Assembly: GCA_946480825.1 (NCBI GenBank)
Contig: CAMLLG010000038.1
Coordinates: 1 to 37,675, forward strand
Source: an uncultured Lysobacteraceae bacterium
Lineage (GTDB): Bacteria; Pseudomonadota; Gammaproteobacteria; Xanthomonadales; Xanthomonadaceae
Direction of reading: 5' to 3'
DNA: 37,675 nt
This document shows positions 23,989 to 32,688 of this stretch, one piece after another. Position numbers and translations under genes: made by a program. The notes under the pieces were generated by a model. It made no database searches and was not told the DNA's origin. It saw nothing but the letters and a program-made list of their open reading frames with translations. Numbering within the stretch: the first letter of the stretch is position 1; each line of letters opens with the position of its first letter.

Positions 23989-26417
23989 GCGGGCTCCGGC
24001 GCGGCCGACAGCGCCACCAGCACGCGACGCGCGTGCGCCTTCGCCGAGGCCTCGCGCGCCGGATCGATCGACGGCGACACCGGACCGACGCAGGCCGGAC
24101 AGCCGGCGCTGCAGTCGCAGCCGTCGATCAGCGCGGTCGCGCGATGCACCAGTTCGGCCTGTCGCGTCCACAACGGCTCGGCCAGCCCCACTCCGCCCGG
24201 GAAGTTGTCGTAGAGAAAGATCGTCGGCGTGAACGAGGCGATGTCGTCGGGACGCTCGGCGGCGGCTTGGCCGTTCCGCAGTTGCCCGCGCCCGCGCGCA
24301 TCCGCGACCGCGAACCACGCGCCGTCGCCGCTGCCCACCGATTTCTGCAGATCGCTGCCGTCGGCCATCACCGCGATCCGCGCGACCACATGCAATGCGT
24401 ACGCAGCGCCCAGGAATCCGTCGAGCGCATCCTGCCTCGATGCGAACAGGCCGTCGAGCACCGGCTGCGACAACTGCCACCAGACCGATGTGGTATGCAT
24501 TTCGAGATCGGGCAGATTCACCGGCCCGTAGCCGATGTTCTCGTGGGTGTAGTAGCGGATCTTCTTGTAGCCGGCGACGCGGCGCACGACGTGGACTTCG
24601 CCGTGATGGCTGGCGCCGGTGCCGGCGATCGCGCCGTCGAACTGTTCCAGCACCTTCAGTCTGGTGTAGTCGATCGCATCGGTGTAGTAGTCGACATGTG
24701 TGCGGGTGACGAAAGCCTTGCGCCCCTCCCAGTCCAGACGTTCGACCTGATACGGCGTGGACTGGACCATGTGGATCGCGCCTTCGTACAGCATCAGCGG
24801 CGCCGAGCCGAAATCGACCTCGGCGATGATGACCTGGCGGCCGTCGCTGCGATCGACGACCACGAAATTGCCGTCGGCGACCGATCGCAGGCTCACCGCG
24901 TTGGCGGGATAGCTGTCGGCGATCCATTCCCACACCGCGCCTTCGGCATGCAGCACGCCGTCCTCGGTCAACAGATCGAGATAGGCGCGCGGTTCGACCG
25001 GGCCGAAGCCATCGCCTTCGCGGAACGGCAGCTCGAACGCGGCGCAGCGGATGTGGTCGAGCAGGATCACCGGCTGGTCCGGCGCGATCCGCGCGTGCTC
25101 GGGCGGCGCGTCGACGAAGAATTCCGGATGACGCACGACGTACTGATCGAGCGGATCGGAACTGGCGACCAGCACGCCGATCGACGGCTGTTGCCGGCGG
25201 CCGGCGCGGCCCATGCGCTGCCAGGTGGCCGCGATGCTGCCCGGATAGCCGTTGAGCACGACCACATCGAGACTGCCGATGTCGACGCCCAGCTCCAGCG
25301 CGGACGTGGAGACGATGCCGTCGATGCGGCCCGCGCGCATCGCGCGCTCGGCGTCGCGGCGCTCGGTCGGCAGATAGCCGCCGCGATAGGCGCGGATGCG
25401 CGGCGGTTTTCGCGGATCGTGATCGAACACGTCCTTGAGATATTTGGTGAGCACTTCGACCATCGTCCGCGACTGCGCGAAGATCAGCGTCTTCAGGCCG
25501 GCCTTGATCGCCATGCGCGCGATCCGCGTGCTCTGCGAGCGCGCGGAGGCGCGCAGGCCGAGATCGGGATTGGTCACCGGTGGATTCCACAGCAGCACGT
25601 GCTTGTCGCCGGTGGGCGCGCCGGACTCGGCGATCGCGACGACCTCGCGTTCGATCAGCGCTTCGGCGTGCTGCTTCGGATTGCCGATGGTCGCGGAGCA
25701 GAGGATGAATTGCGGATGCGCGCCGTAGAACGCGCAGACCCGCTTCAGGCGCCGCAACAGGTTCGCCAGATGCGAACCGAACACGCCGCGATAACTGTGG
25801 ATCTCGTCGATGACGACATAACGCAGATTCTCGAACAACTGCGCCCATTTCGTGTGGTGCGGCAGAATGCCCTGATGCAGCATGTCGGGATTGGTGACGA
25901 CGATGTCGCCGTTGAGCCGGATCGCCTGACGCTGATCGCCGGGCGTATCGCCGTCGAAGGTCGCGGCGCGGATGCCGAGTTCGCCGGCCTTGGCGAGTTC
26001 CAGCAGTTCGGCGACCTGATCCTGCGCCAGCGCCTTGGTCGGAAACAGATAGAGCGCCCTGGCGCGATCGTTCAACGCCGCAGCGATCACCGGCAACGTG
26101 TAGCACAGGGTCTTGCCCGATGCGGTGGGCGTGACCACGACGACATCCTCGCCGCGCTGCGTCGCCGCCCAGGCATCGGCCTGATGACTGTAGAGACGGG
26201 TCACGCCGCGCGCGCGCAGCGCGTCGGCCAGACGCGGCGGCAGATCGCCGGGAAATTCCGCGTAACGCCCTTCCCGCCCGGGAATCTTCAGCGCACCGGT
26301 GATGCGGTCGGGGTATTTGGCGGAGAGGCGCGCCGCGAGCCCTGCACCGGCGTGTACCGGTGGCCTCGCGGCATGTGCGCGAACATCCTCCTGCGCATGA
26401 CGAACGGGAAACGACAT
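23985..26417 (-). CDS. mrfA: MrfA/YprA-like DEAD/DEAH-box helicase
   Basis: 810 residues. The helicase core contains TPTASGKT (Walker A, 96-103), DEIH (204-207), CSATIGNP, STSALELGVDIGSLD and QRMGRAGRRQQ (motif VI). The C-terminal domain ends with a four-cysteine zinc-binding cluster, CDCSAGCPACVGP, which is a hallmark of the MrfA (DUF1998) group. These helicases unwind DNA 3' to 5' with ATP and cooperate with MrfB in repair of interstrand or bulky adducts. The next gene on the strand is the exonuclease, overlapped by GTGA, so the two are translated together. The ATG at 26417 has no strong ribosome binding site. A long open frame on the opposite strand (24033-26636) is a shadow. Confidence 0.93.
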   Translation of the reverse strand: MSFPVRHAQEDVRAHAARPPVHAGAGLAARLSAKYPDRITGALKIPGREGRYAEFPGDLPPRLADALRARGVTRLYSHQADAWAATQRGEDVVVVTPTASGKTLCYTLPVIAAALNDRARALYLFPTKALAQDQVAELLELAKAGELGIRAATFDGDTPGDQRQAIRLNGDIVVTNPDMLHQGILPHHTKWAQLFENLRYVVIDEIHSYRGVFGSHLANLLRRLKRVCAFYGAHPQFILCSATIGNPKQHAEALIEREVVAIAESGAPTGDKHVLLWNPPVTNPDLGLRASARSQSTRIARMAIKAGLKTLIFAQSRTMVEVLTKYLKDVFDHDPRKPPRIRAYRGGYLPTERRDAERAMRAGRIDGIVSTSALELGVDIGSLDVVVLNGYPGSIAATWQRMGRAGRRQQPSIGVLVASSDPLDQYVVRHPEFFVDAPPEHARIAPDQPVILLDHIRCAAFELPFREGDGFGPVEPRAYLDLLTEDGVLHAEGAVWEWIADSYPANAVSLRSVADGNFVVVDRSDGRQVIIAEVDFGSAPLMLYEGAIHMVQSTPYQVERLDWEGRKAFVTRTHVDYYTDAIDYTRLKVLEQFDGAIAGTGASHHGEVHVVRRVAGYKKIRYYTHENIGYGPVNLPDLEMHTTSVWWQLSQPVLDGLFASRQDALDGFLGAAYALHVVARIAVMADGSDLQKSVGSGDGAWFAVADARGRGQLRNGQAAAERPDDIASFTPTIFLYDNFPGGVGLAEPLWTRQAELVHRATALIDGCDCSAGCPACVGPVSPSIDPAREASAKAHARRVLVALSAAPEPA

Positions 26418-26496
26418 AAGTGCGGCCTGCGGGCGGGGCCGCAGGTGTACGCGGGTGGCGTCTCATTCGCTGAGACTGACGGCATGCGAAAACGGA

Positions 26497-26521
26497 AACG
26501 CCCGGGACCGGCCCGGGCGTT
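26497..26521 (-). terminator. Rho-independent terminator after the OmpA-family gene
   Basis: AACGCCCGGG at 26497-26506 pairs perfectly with CCCGGGCGTT at 26512-26521 across a 5-base loop. On the minus strand it is followed by TTTCCGTTTTC. It lies 21 bases after the stop of the OmpA-family gene. Confidence 0.75.
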
Positions 26522-26542
26522 CTTGCCGTATCGCACCGCGTA

Positions 26543-27229
26543 TCAACCGCCCTGTTGCGTCAACGGCACCACGCGGATTTCGACGCGGCGGTTCATCGCG
26601 CGGCCACTGTCGGTGTCGTTGCTGGCGACCGGGTAACGTTCGCCCATGCCCACGACTTCGAAGCGTTCGCGGATCAGACCCTTGCCGACGAGATAGTTGG
26701 ACACCGAGTTCGCGCGCTGCACCGACAGCGCCTGATTGGCCTCGTCGCTGCCGACGCTGTCGGTATGGCCGCTGACTTCGACGATGGTCTGGTTGTATTC
26801 GGCCATCGTCGCGGCGACCTGGTCCAGCGCCGGGTAGAACTGCGGTTTGAGGTTGGCCTTGCCGAAATCGAAGGTCACGCCATCCGGCAGATTGAGCTTG
26901 ATCACGTCGCCGTCGCGGCTGACGTCGATGCCGGTGCCGGCGGTGCGGCGACGCAGTTCGGCTTCCTGGCGGTCCTGATAGACGCCGACGGCGCCGCCGG
27001 CGACCGCGCCGACGCCGGCACCGACCAGGGCGCGCTGACGGCGTTCGGTGGCGTCGTCGCCGCTGAGCAGACCGGCGACCGCCCCGACCGCCGCGCCGAT
27101 CAGCGCGCCGCGCTGGGTGCGGTTGGGATCGTCTGGGGCGTCGGTCTGGCCGGTGTAAGTGGCGCAGCCGCCGATCAGCAGACTGGCGGCGATGGCGAGA
27201 ACGATGGGGGCTTGGGTGGGAATGCGCAT
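26543..27229 (-). CDS. OmpA-family outer membrane lipoprotein with glycine zipper
   Basis: 228 residues. A signal peptide with lipobox LIGGC (Cys22) marks a lipoprotein. Next comes a glycine-zipper stretch (GALIGAAVGAVAGLLSGDD and LVGAGVGAVAGGAVGVYQD, about 42-83), then a C-terminal OmpA/Pal-like peptidoglycan-binding domain (VEVSGHTDSVGSDEANQALS with NRRVEIRVVP). Such proteins anchor the outer membrane to the cell wall; the YiaD-like subgroup shares this architecture. The ATG at 27229 has GGAGCTCG upstream. The frame is open further to 27349 but without a signal. It is monocistronic, between a terminator and a 156-base upstream space that carries a palindrome shared with ku. Confidence 0.92.
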   Translation of the reverse strand: MRIPTQAPIVLAIAASLLIGGCATYTGQTDAPDDPNRTQRGALIGAAVGAVAGLLSGDDATERRQRALVGAGVGAVAGGAVGVYQDRQEAELRRRTAGTGIDVSRDGDVIKLNLPDGVTFDFGKANLKPQFYPALDQVAATMAEYNQTIVEVSGHTDSVGSDEANQALSVQRANSVSNYLVGKGLIRERFEVVGMGERYPVASNDTDSGRAMNRRVEIRVVPLTQQGG

Positions 27230-27311
27230 GGTCGAGCTCCTCGGATGCCGGCCGTGGGTGCCGGCGGATGCGGCCACCCTAGGCGCCGAAAGCTGACGAT
27301 CCGCTGTCCGG

Positions 27312-27325
27312 GCATCGTGCGATGC
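27312..27325. promoter_or_regulatory. Palindrome GCATCG-TG-CGATGC upstream of the OmpA-family gene
   Basis: Same 6-bp arms and 2-base centre as the copies upstream of ku and of the glycine-zipper gene; only the two central bases differ. It lies 82 bases upstream of the start at 27229, in the gap before the acyltransferase stop at 27386. Confidence 0.4.
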
Positions 27326-27385
27326 GGTCGTGCGGAATGCGCGATTCACACACCTGCCGCCTCGACGGGCGGAAGGCCGAAGCGG

Positions 27386-28849
27386 TCAGGCGAGCAACGC
27401 CTCCGCGGCCACCGAATCCAGCGGATGGTCCCAGTTGCCCATCAGCGCGAGATAAACGAGTTTCTCGAACTCGGCGCCGAAACGCTGGATGACGGCCTGC
27501 GGGTCGGGCACGAGTTTGGCGTCGGCGATCAGGCCGAAATGGACGCGGCCGTTGTAGCTGAGGATCGACAGGCCGATGCCGATGGAGCCGGTCTGCGGCA
27601 CCCAGAACATCATTTCGCGGATCTTGCCGCCGGCCAGGTACAGCGGCTGCTGTGGCCCGGGCACGTTGGTGGCCACGGTCGTGGCCTTGCGGCTGAACAG
27701 GTCGAGCGCCAACTCCTGCACCGCCGCGGGCGCCATCCCCAGCGCGGCCAGCAGGCCGTAGGCGACGATGGCCTGGCGCGAGTTCTTCAGCTGCCGCATG
27801 CATTCGGCGACGTGTTCCAGCCGCCGGATCGGGTTGCACAGGCCGACCGGAAGATCGAGGAACACCAGGCCGAAATGATTGCCGAGCTTGCGCGCGTGTT
27901 CGAGCGGACGCAGGTTGACCGGCACGGTCGCGCGCAGGGTCAGACCGTCGACCTGCTCGCCGCGTTCGATCATGTAATCGCGCAACGCACCCGCGGCGGT
28001 GGCCATCAGCACATCGTTGACGGTGCAGTCGCAGGCGCGGCCCACCGCCTTCACTTCCTCCAGATCCAGCGGCGGCGCCCAGGCCACGCGCTTGCTCACG
28101 CCGAGCTTGCCGCGCAGCAGCGACGGCGGGTCGTCCGGCAGCGCGAGCGCCTGCACCAGTTCGCGCGCGATGTCGCCGCCTTCCTTCGCCAGCACACCGG
28201 CGAGCGTCGGGTCGCGGTACATGTCCATGCCCTTCTCGAACATCTTCGTGCCGAGCTTGGCGTAGCGCTCCATCGCGCCGACCCGCCGCGCGACCTTGGC
28301 GCCGTCCTGCTTCAGCCAGGCCTTGCCCAGATCCGCGCCCTTCGCCGGGTCGCGGGACGTATCGGTGAGCGAGAGCAACACCTGCACCAGCGCGATGCCG
28401 TCGGCGTAGCTGTGGTGGATGCGCGACACCAGCGCGGAGCCGCCGTGATATTTCTCGACCAGATGGAATTGCCAGAGCGGCTTGGTCTTGTCGAGCGGGC
28501 TGGACGCGAGATTGCCGGCGAAGCGCTCCAGCGCCTTCTGGTCGCCGCGGCCGGGCAGCGCGGACAGCCGCACGTGCCAGTCGAGATCGAAATCCTCGTC
28601 GTCCTGCCAGGCCATGCCGCCGGGCGTCTCCACCGGCTTCATCCGGAAGCGGGTATAGGCGAGGAAGCGTTTCTCGATCACCTTCTTGAGCTTCGCGAGC
28701 GAGATCGGCTCGTCGAACATCAGCACGCCGGTGATCATCATCGGATTGGTCGGCCGTTCCATCCGCAGCCAGGCGGTGTCGACCCGCGACATCGACTCGC
28801 GGCGCGGGCGTTTGAACGCGGGCTGTTTTGCGGATGTCTCGTCGGCCAT
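27386..28849 (-). CDS. WS/DGAT-type wax ester synthase/diacylglycerol acyltransferase
   Basis: 487 residues. The acyltransferase motif HHSYADG (HHxxxDG, residues 145-151) is followed by the family blocks NDVLMATAAGALRDYM, LGNHFGLVFLDLPVG and VATNVPGPQQPLYLAG. These enzymes transfer an acyl group from acyl-CoA to a fatty alcohol or diacylglycerol and so make wax esters or triacylglycerols; some members have other acceptors. The ATG at 28849 is preceded by a strong AGGGAGGACACC site. The photolyase gene ends 67 bases upstream on the same strand with no obvious terminator, so the gene may belong to the tail of the alr-photolyase operon. Confidence 0.92.
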   Translation of the reverse strand: MADETSAKQPAFKRPRRESMSRVDTAWLRMERPTNPMMITGVLMFDEPISLAKLKKVIEKRFLAYTRFRMKPVETPGGMAWQDDEDFDLDWHVRLSALPGRGDQKALERFAGNLASSPLDKTKPLWQFHLVEKYHGGSALVSRIHHSYADGIALVQVLLSLTDTSRDPAKGADLGKAWLKQDGAKVARRVGAMERYAKLGTKMFEKGMDMYRDPTLAGVLAKEGGDIARELVQALALPDDPPSLLRGKLGVSKRVAWAPPLDLEEVKAVGRACDCTVNDVLMATAAGALRDYMIERGEQVDGLTLRATVPVNLRPLEHARKLGNHFGLVFLDLPVGLCNPIRRLEHVAECMRQLKNSRQAIVAYGLLAALGMAPAAVQELALDLFSRKATTVATNVPGPQQPLYLAGGKIREMMFWVPQTGSIGIGLSILSYNGRVHFGLIADAKLVPDPQAVIQRFGAEFEKLVYLALMGNWDHPLDSVAAEALLA

Positions 28850-28916
28850 GGTGTCCTCCCTACCTGTCGGGAGTGAATCACGGGGCCGGGCCGCGGTCAA
28901 CGCGAGCCGCGCAGCG

Positions 28917-30344
28917 TCATCCGCCGTCGCCGCCGATCCGCTTGTAGGCCGCGAGCGCGGCTTCGCGACCCTTGGCCAGATCGACCACCGGACGCCGCGG
29001 ATAATCCGGCGCCAGCCGCGCGAGCGTGGACGGCTGGATCCACGGCGCGTGGCGCAGGTCTTTCGGCAGGCGCGCCAGTTCGGGCAGCCAACGGGTGAGA
29101 TAAGCGGTATCGGGATCGAATTTTTCCGACTGCGTCACCGGATTGAAGATGCGGAAATACGGCGCGGCATCGGCGCCGGTGCCGCCGATCCACTGCCACC
29201 CGAGCGTGTTGTTGGCGAGGTCGGCATCCACCAGCGTGTCCCAGAACCAGCGCGCGCCTTCGCGCCAGTGATAGCGGATGTGCTTGCACAGATAACTGCC
29301 GACGATCATGCGCACGCGGTTGTGCATCCAGCCGGTGTGCCACAGCTCGCGCATGCCGGCATCGACGATCGGCACGCCGGTGCGGCCGTGGCGCCAGGCG
29401 TCGCGCAGGCGTTCGTCCACCCGCGCCCACGGGAAATCCGCGAAGCGCGGGTTGAGGTTCTGTTCGGGCGTGTGCGGAAAATGATGCAGCAGGTGATACG
29501 CGAACTCGCGCCAGCCGAGCTGGCGCACGTAGCCGTCGATCTGCGCGTGCGGCGCGCTGGACGGCAGCGCCCGCAGCGTGGCGGCGATGCGCCAGGGCGC
29601 GATTTCGCCATGGTGCAGATGCGGCGAGAGGCGCGAAGTGCCGGCATGATCCGGGCGATCGCGTTCGTCGAGGTAATCGCCGACCGCGCCCTCGGCGAAC
29701 GCCTGCAATGCGGTCTGCGCACCGGCTTCCCCGGGTTGGAAGCGCTCCCAGAAGCCCGCGTCCCAACCGAGCGCCGGCGCCAGCCCCAGCGCATCCAGCG
29801 GCAACCCTTGCGGGCCGTCGTCGACGCGCGGCAGCGTCGCCGGCGCGTCGCGAAGCGCGGGCAAGGACAACTGCGCCGCGGCGGTGCGCCAGAACGGCGT
29901 GAAGACCTTGTAGGGATCGCTCTGCTTGTTGAGCAGCTTCCATGGTTCGATCAACAGCGCGCCGTTGAAACTTTCCGCGCGCAGCCCCTGGCGCCTGAGC
30001 GCGGCCTTGACCGCGGTGTCGCGCTTCTCGATCGCCGGTTCGTAGCGGCGGTTCCAGAACACCGCTTCCGCATCGCAGGCGGCGGCGAGCGTCTGCAGGG
30101 TCTGCAGGCTCGGTGCATGGAAGATGCGCAGCCGCGAACCGCGACGGCGCAGTTCGGCATCCAGCGCCGCCAGCGACCGGTGCCGCCAGGCCAGCACCGC
30201 CGCGCCCGGCGTCCAGTCGCCCTCCTCTTCCGGCGCGTGGATGTAGACCGGTATCGGCGCATAGCCGCCGTCGAGCGCGGCCTGCAGCGCCGGATGATCG
30301 GCGAGACGCAGGTCGTTGCGGAACCAGACGATCGCGTTGGCCAT
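28917..30344 (-). CDS. phrB: Class I deoxyribodipyrimidine photolyase
   Basis: 475 residues, typical for a CPD photolyase. The N-terminal antenna domain starts MANAIVWFRNDLRLADHPAL. The FAD-binding helical domain has TSRLSPHLHHGEIAPWRI, RTGVPIVDAGMRELWHTGWM with HNRVRMI, and the signature GWQWIGGTGADAAPYFRIFN. The enzyme uses blue/near-UV light to split cyclobutane pyrimidine dimers. The start overlaps the stop of the upstream SDR gene as TGATG. It is the fourth gene of the unit alr, photolyase/cryptochrome, SDR, phrB. The second, iron-sulfur photolyase in the same operon suggests complementary repair of two photoproduct types. Confidence 0.95.
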   Translation of the reverse strand: MANAIVWFRNDLRLADHPALQAALDGGYAPIPVYIHAPEEEGDWTPGAAVLAWRHRSLAALDAELRRRGSRLRIFHAPSLQTLQTLAAACDAEAVFWNRRYEPAIEKRDTAVKAALRRQGLRAESFNGALLIEPWKLLNKQSDPYKVFTPFWRTAAAQLSLPALRDAPATLPRVDDGPQGLPLDALGLAPALGWDAGFWERFQPGEAGAQTALQAFAEGAVGDYLDERDRPDHAGTSRLSPHLHHGEIAPWRIAATLRALPSSAPHAQIDGYVRQLGWREFAYHLLHHFPHTPEQNLNPRFADFPWARVDERLRDAWRHGRTGVPIVDAGMRELWHTGWMHNRVRMIVGSYLCKHIRYHWREGARWFWDTLVDADLANNTLGWQWIGGTGADAAPYFRIFNPVTQSEKFDPDTAYLTRWLPELARLPKDLRHAPWIQPSTLARLAPDYPRRPVVDLAKGREAALAAYKRIGGDGG

Positions 30345-31105
30345 CAACTCACCTTGACTGCGGGCCTCACGCCCAGGAAACCGCCATCGACCGCGATGAT
30401 CTGGCCGCTGATCCAGCCGGCCTGCGGCGAGACCAGGAACGCGGCCAGCGCCGCGGCATCCGCCGCGGTGCCGTGCCGGCCCAGCGGATACTGCGCCGAC
30501 ACCGCCCTGCGCGCCAGATCGCTCGAAACGAATTTCGCGGTGGCGGGCGTGTCCATGAGGCCCGGCGCGATCGCATTCACGCGCAGCCCGAGGCCGGAGG
30601 CGTCGGCCGCGAGCGAACGGGTCAACGCTTCCACACCGCCCTTGGCCGCGGCGATGGCCGGGTGGTTGCCCACGCCCACGCCCGCCGCCACCGAACTGAA
30701 GAACACCAGCGCGCCGCCGCGTTTTTCCGCCTGCAGCGCCGCGACATAGGCCCTGGACACGAAGAAGGCGGTGTCGAGATTGGCCGACAGACAATCGCGG
30801 TACTGCGCTTCGCTGGTACGGCCGATCGGCGCGATCAGCACCGCACCCGCGCAGTTGACCACGGCGTCCGGGGCCCGATCGAAGGCGGTCTTCGCGGCTT
30901 CGAAGGCGTCACGGGCCCCGGCCTCGGTGGACACGTCCGCCTCGATGGCGACATCGCCTTCGGCGGGCGCGAGACGGCTGCGATCGCGGCCGACCAGCGC
31001 CAGCCGCCAGCCCTCCGCGCGCAGCATTGCGGCCAGGGCGGTGGCGACGCCGCCGGAGGCGCCGGTGATGAGACAGGTTCCGGAAACAACGTGAGATGTG
31101 TTCAT
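30344..31105 (-). CDS. Short-chain dehydrogenase/reductase-like protein lacking the catalytic tyrosine
   Basis: 253 residues with the Rossmann motif TGASGGVA (14-21), NCAGA (84-88) and the closing VDGGFLGVRP. The usual SDR triad is Ser, Tyr and Lys in YxxxK. Here the serine pair (137-138) and the lysine (155) are present, but the tyrosine position is isoleucine (IAAAK, 151-155). Loss of tyrosine makes ordinary NAD(P)-dependent alcohol/ketone chemistry unlikely unless another residue serves. The gene starts 8 bases after the iron-sulfur photolyase stop and overlaps phrB, so a role linked to the photolyases, or to their cofactors, is inferred from context. Confidence 0.9.
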   Translation of the reverse strand: MNTSHVVSGTCLITGASGGVATALAAMLRAEGWRLALVGRDRSRLAPAEGDVAIEADVSTEAGARDAFEAAKTAFDRAPDAVVNCAGAVLIAPIGRTSEAQYRDCLSANLDTAFFVSRAYVAALQAEKRGGALVFFSSVAAGVGVGNHPAIAAAKGGVEALTRSLAADASGLGLRVNAIAPGLMDTPATAKFVSSDLARRAVSAQYPLGRHGTAADAAALAAFLVSPQAGWISGQIIAVDGGFLGVRPAVKVS

Positions 31106-31113
31106 GCCCTGCA

Positions 31114-32688
31114 CTACGGGTCCGACGGCGGAATGGTTGCAGTCTCCGCCAGCGCGCGACGCAGCGCGGCGGCGCGGGCGCGGATGGCGTCCAGACGCTC
31201 GGGCGCCAGACGATCCAGATTGCGCCACTGCATGCCCGCGCGCGGATGGTCGCGGAAACGCGCGGCGTGGCGATCGAGAAAATCCCAGTACAGGGTCGTG
31301 AACGGGCAGGCCTTCGGGCCCAGCGCTTCGGCCGGATCGAACGGACAGCCCGCGCAGTGGTTCGACATGCGCTGGATGTACTTGCCCGACGCCGCATACG
31401 GCTTCGACACCATCCTGCCGCCGTCGGCGTACTGGCTCATGCCCAGCACGTTCGGCAATTCCACCCACTCCACCGCATCGACGTAGACCGCGAGATACCA
31501 GGCGTGGATCTCGCGCGGACGCACGCCCAGCAGCAGCGCGAACAGACCGGTGACCATCAATCGCTGGATGTGGTGCGCATAGCCCAGATCCAGCGTCTGC
31601 CGCAGCGCATCGCGCATGCAGGCCATGCGGGTATCGCCGGTCCAGAACAGCGCCGGCAGCGGCTGGTCGGCGCCAAGCGCGTTGTCGTCGAGAAATCCGG
31701 GCATGCGCAGCCAGTACACGCCACGCACGTACTCGCGCCAGCCGAGGATCTGGCGGACGAAGCCTTCGACCGCTTCGATCGGCGCGCGCCCCTCGCGCCA
31801 CGCCGCCACCGCCGCATCGACCACGCGGCGCGGCGGCAGCAGCTTGAGATTCATCGCCGCCGACAGCCGCGAGTGATACAGCCAGGGTTCGCCGGCCCAG
31901 ATCGCGTCCTGATAGCGGCCGAACAGCGGCAACCGGTGTTCGATGAAATCCTGCAGCGCGTCCTCGGCCTGCGCCGCGGTCAGCGGCCAGTCGAAATCGT
32001 CGAGCCGTCCCGGGTGATCGGCGAAGCGCGCGTCGATGAGAGCGACGACTTCGCGGGTGATCGCATCCATCCCGAACGCGCGGGGCGCCGGCAAACGTCC
32101 CGGGCCTTTCTTGCCGAAGGTTCCACGATTCTCGCTGTCGAAATTCCAGCGCCCGCCGACCGGCTGCCCGGCATCCATCAGCACGTCTTCGCGCTTGCGC
32201 AGCCAGCGGTAGAAGAATTCCAGCCGCAGTTCCTTCTTGCCCTTGGCCCAATCCGCGAACTCTTCCGGCGTCACGAGGAAATGCAGGTCGGGGCGTTCGA
32301 TCCAATCGATCCCGGCCGCGCGGCACACCTGCGGCAGCGACTGCGCCAGACGCCATTCGCCCGGCTTCACCGCGACCACCCGCGCCGGCTTCAGCCGTGC
32401 GAGATCGGCGGCGAGCGCATCGTCCAGCGATACATGATCGTGGCTGTCGAGCGTCCGATATTCGACCCGGAATCCGCGCGCGATCAGCGCATCGCGGAAA
32501 TGCCGCATCGCCGCGAGAAACATCGCGATCCGCGCCTTGGTGCTCCAGACCCGGGTCGATTCGTGCGCGACCTCCGCCATCCACACGACATCGCGATCGG
32601 GATCGAAATCGTCGAAGACCGTGGACGCAGCGTCGAGCTGGTCGCCCAGCACGACCACCAGATCGCGCACCGCGGCCCGGGCGCTCAT
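31114..32688 (-). CDS. Iron-sulfur photolyase/cryptochrome (FeS-BCP, (6-4) photolyase type)
   Basis: 524 residues of the deoxyribodipyrimidine photolyase-related family. An N-terminal Rossmann-like antenna domain starts near residue 8 (LVVVLGDQLDA). The FAD domain includes GWREYVRGVYWLRMP and MVSKPYAASGKYIQRMS. Four cysteines at 357, 445, 448 and 461 have the spacing (88, 3, 13) that I recall for the four [4Fe-4S] ligands of Agrobacterium PhrB, a (6-4) photolyase. The ATG overlaps the alanine racemase stop (ATGA). It should repair (6-4) photoproducts, or sense light, in the cytoplasm. Confidence 0.93.
   Translation of the reverse strand: MSARAAVRDLVVVLGDQLDAASTVFDDFDPDRDVVWMAEVAHESTRVWSTKARIAMFLAAMRHFRDALIARGFRVEYRTLDSHDHVSLDDALAADLARLKPARVVAVKPGEWRLAQSLPQVCRAAGIDWIERPDLHFLVTPEEFADWAKGKKELRLEFFYRWLRKREDVLMDAGQPVGGRWNFDSENRGTFGKKGPGRLPAPRAFGMDAITREVVALIDARFADHPGRLDDFDWPLTAAQAEDALQDFIEHRLPLFGRYQDAIWAGEPWLYHSRLSAAMNLKLLPPRRVVDAAVAAWREGRAPIEAVEGFVRQILGWREYVRGVYWLRMPGFLDDNALGADQPLPALFWTGDTRMACMRDALRQTLDLGYAHHIQRLMVTGLFALLLGVRPREIHAWYLAVYVDAVEWVELPNVLGMSQYADGGRMVSKPYAASGKYIQRMSNHCAGCPFDPAEALGPKACPFTTLYWDFLDRHAARFRDHPRAGMQWRNLDRLAPERLDAIRARAAALRRALAETATIPPSDP

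Noticed and set aside
24033..26636. 867-codon plus-strand open frame opposite the MrfA-like helicase
   Set aside because: Shadow of a real gene in high-GC DNA; translation is arginine/aspartate-rich with no domain.
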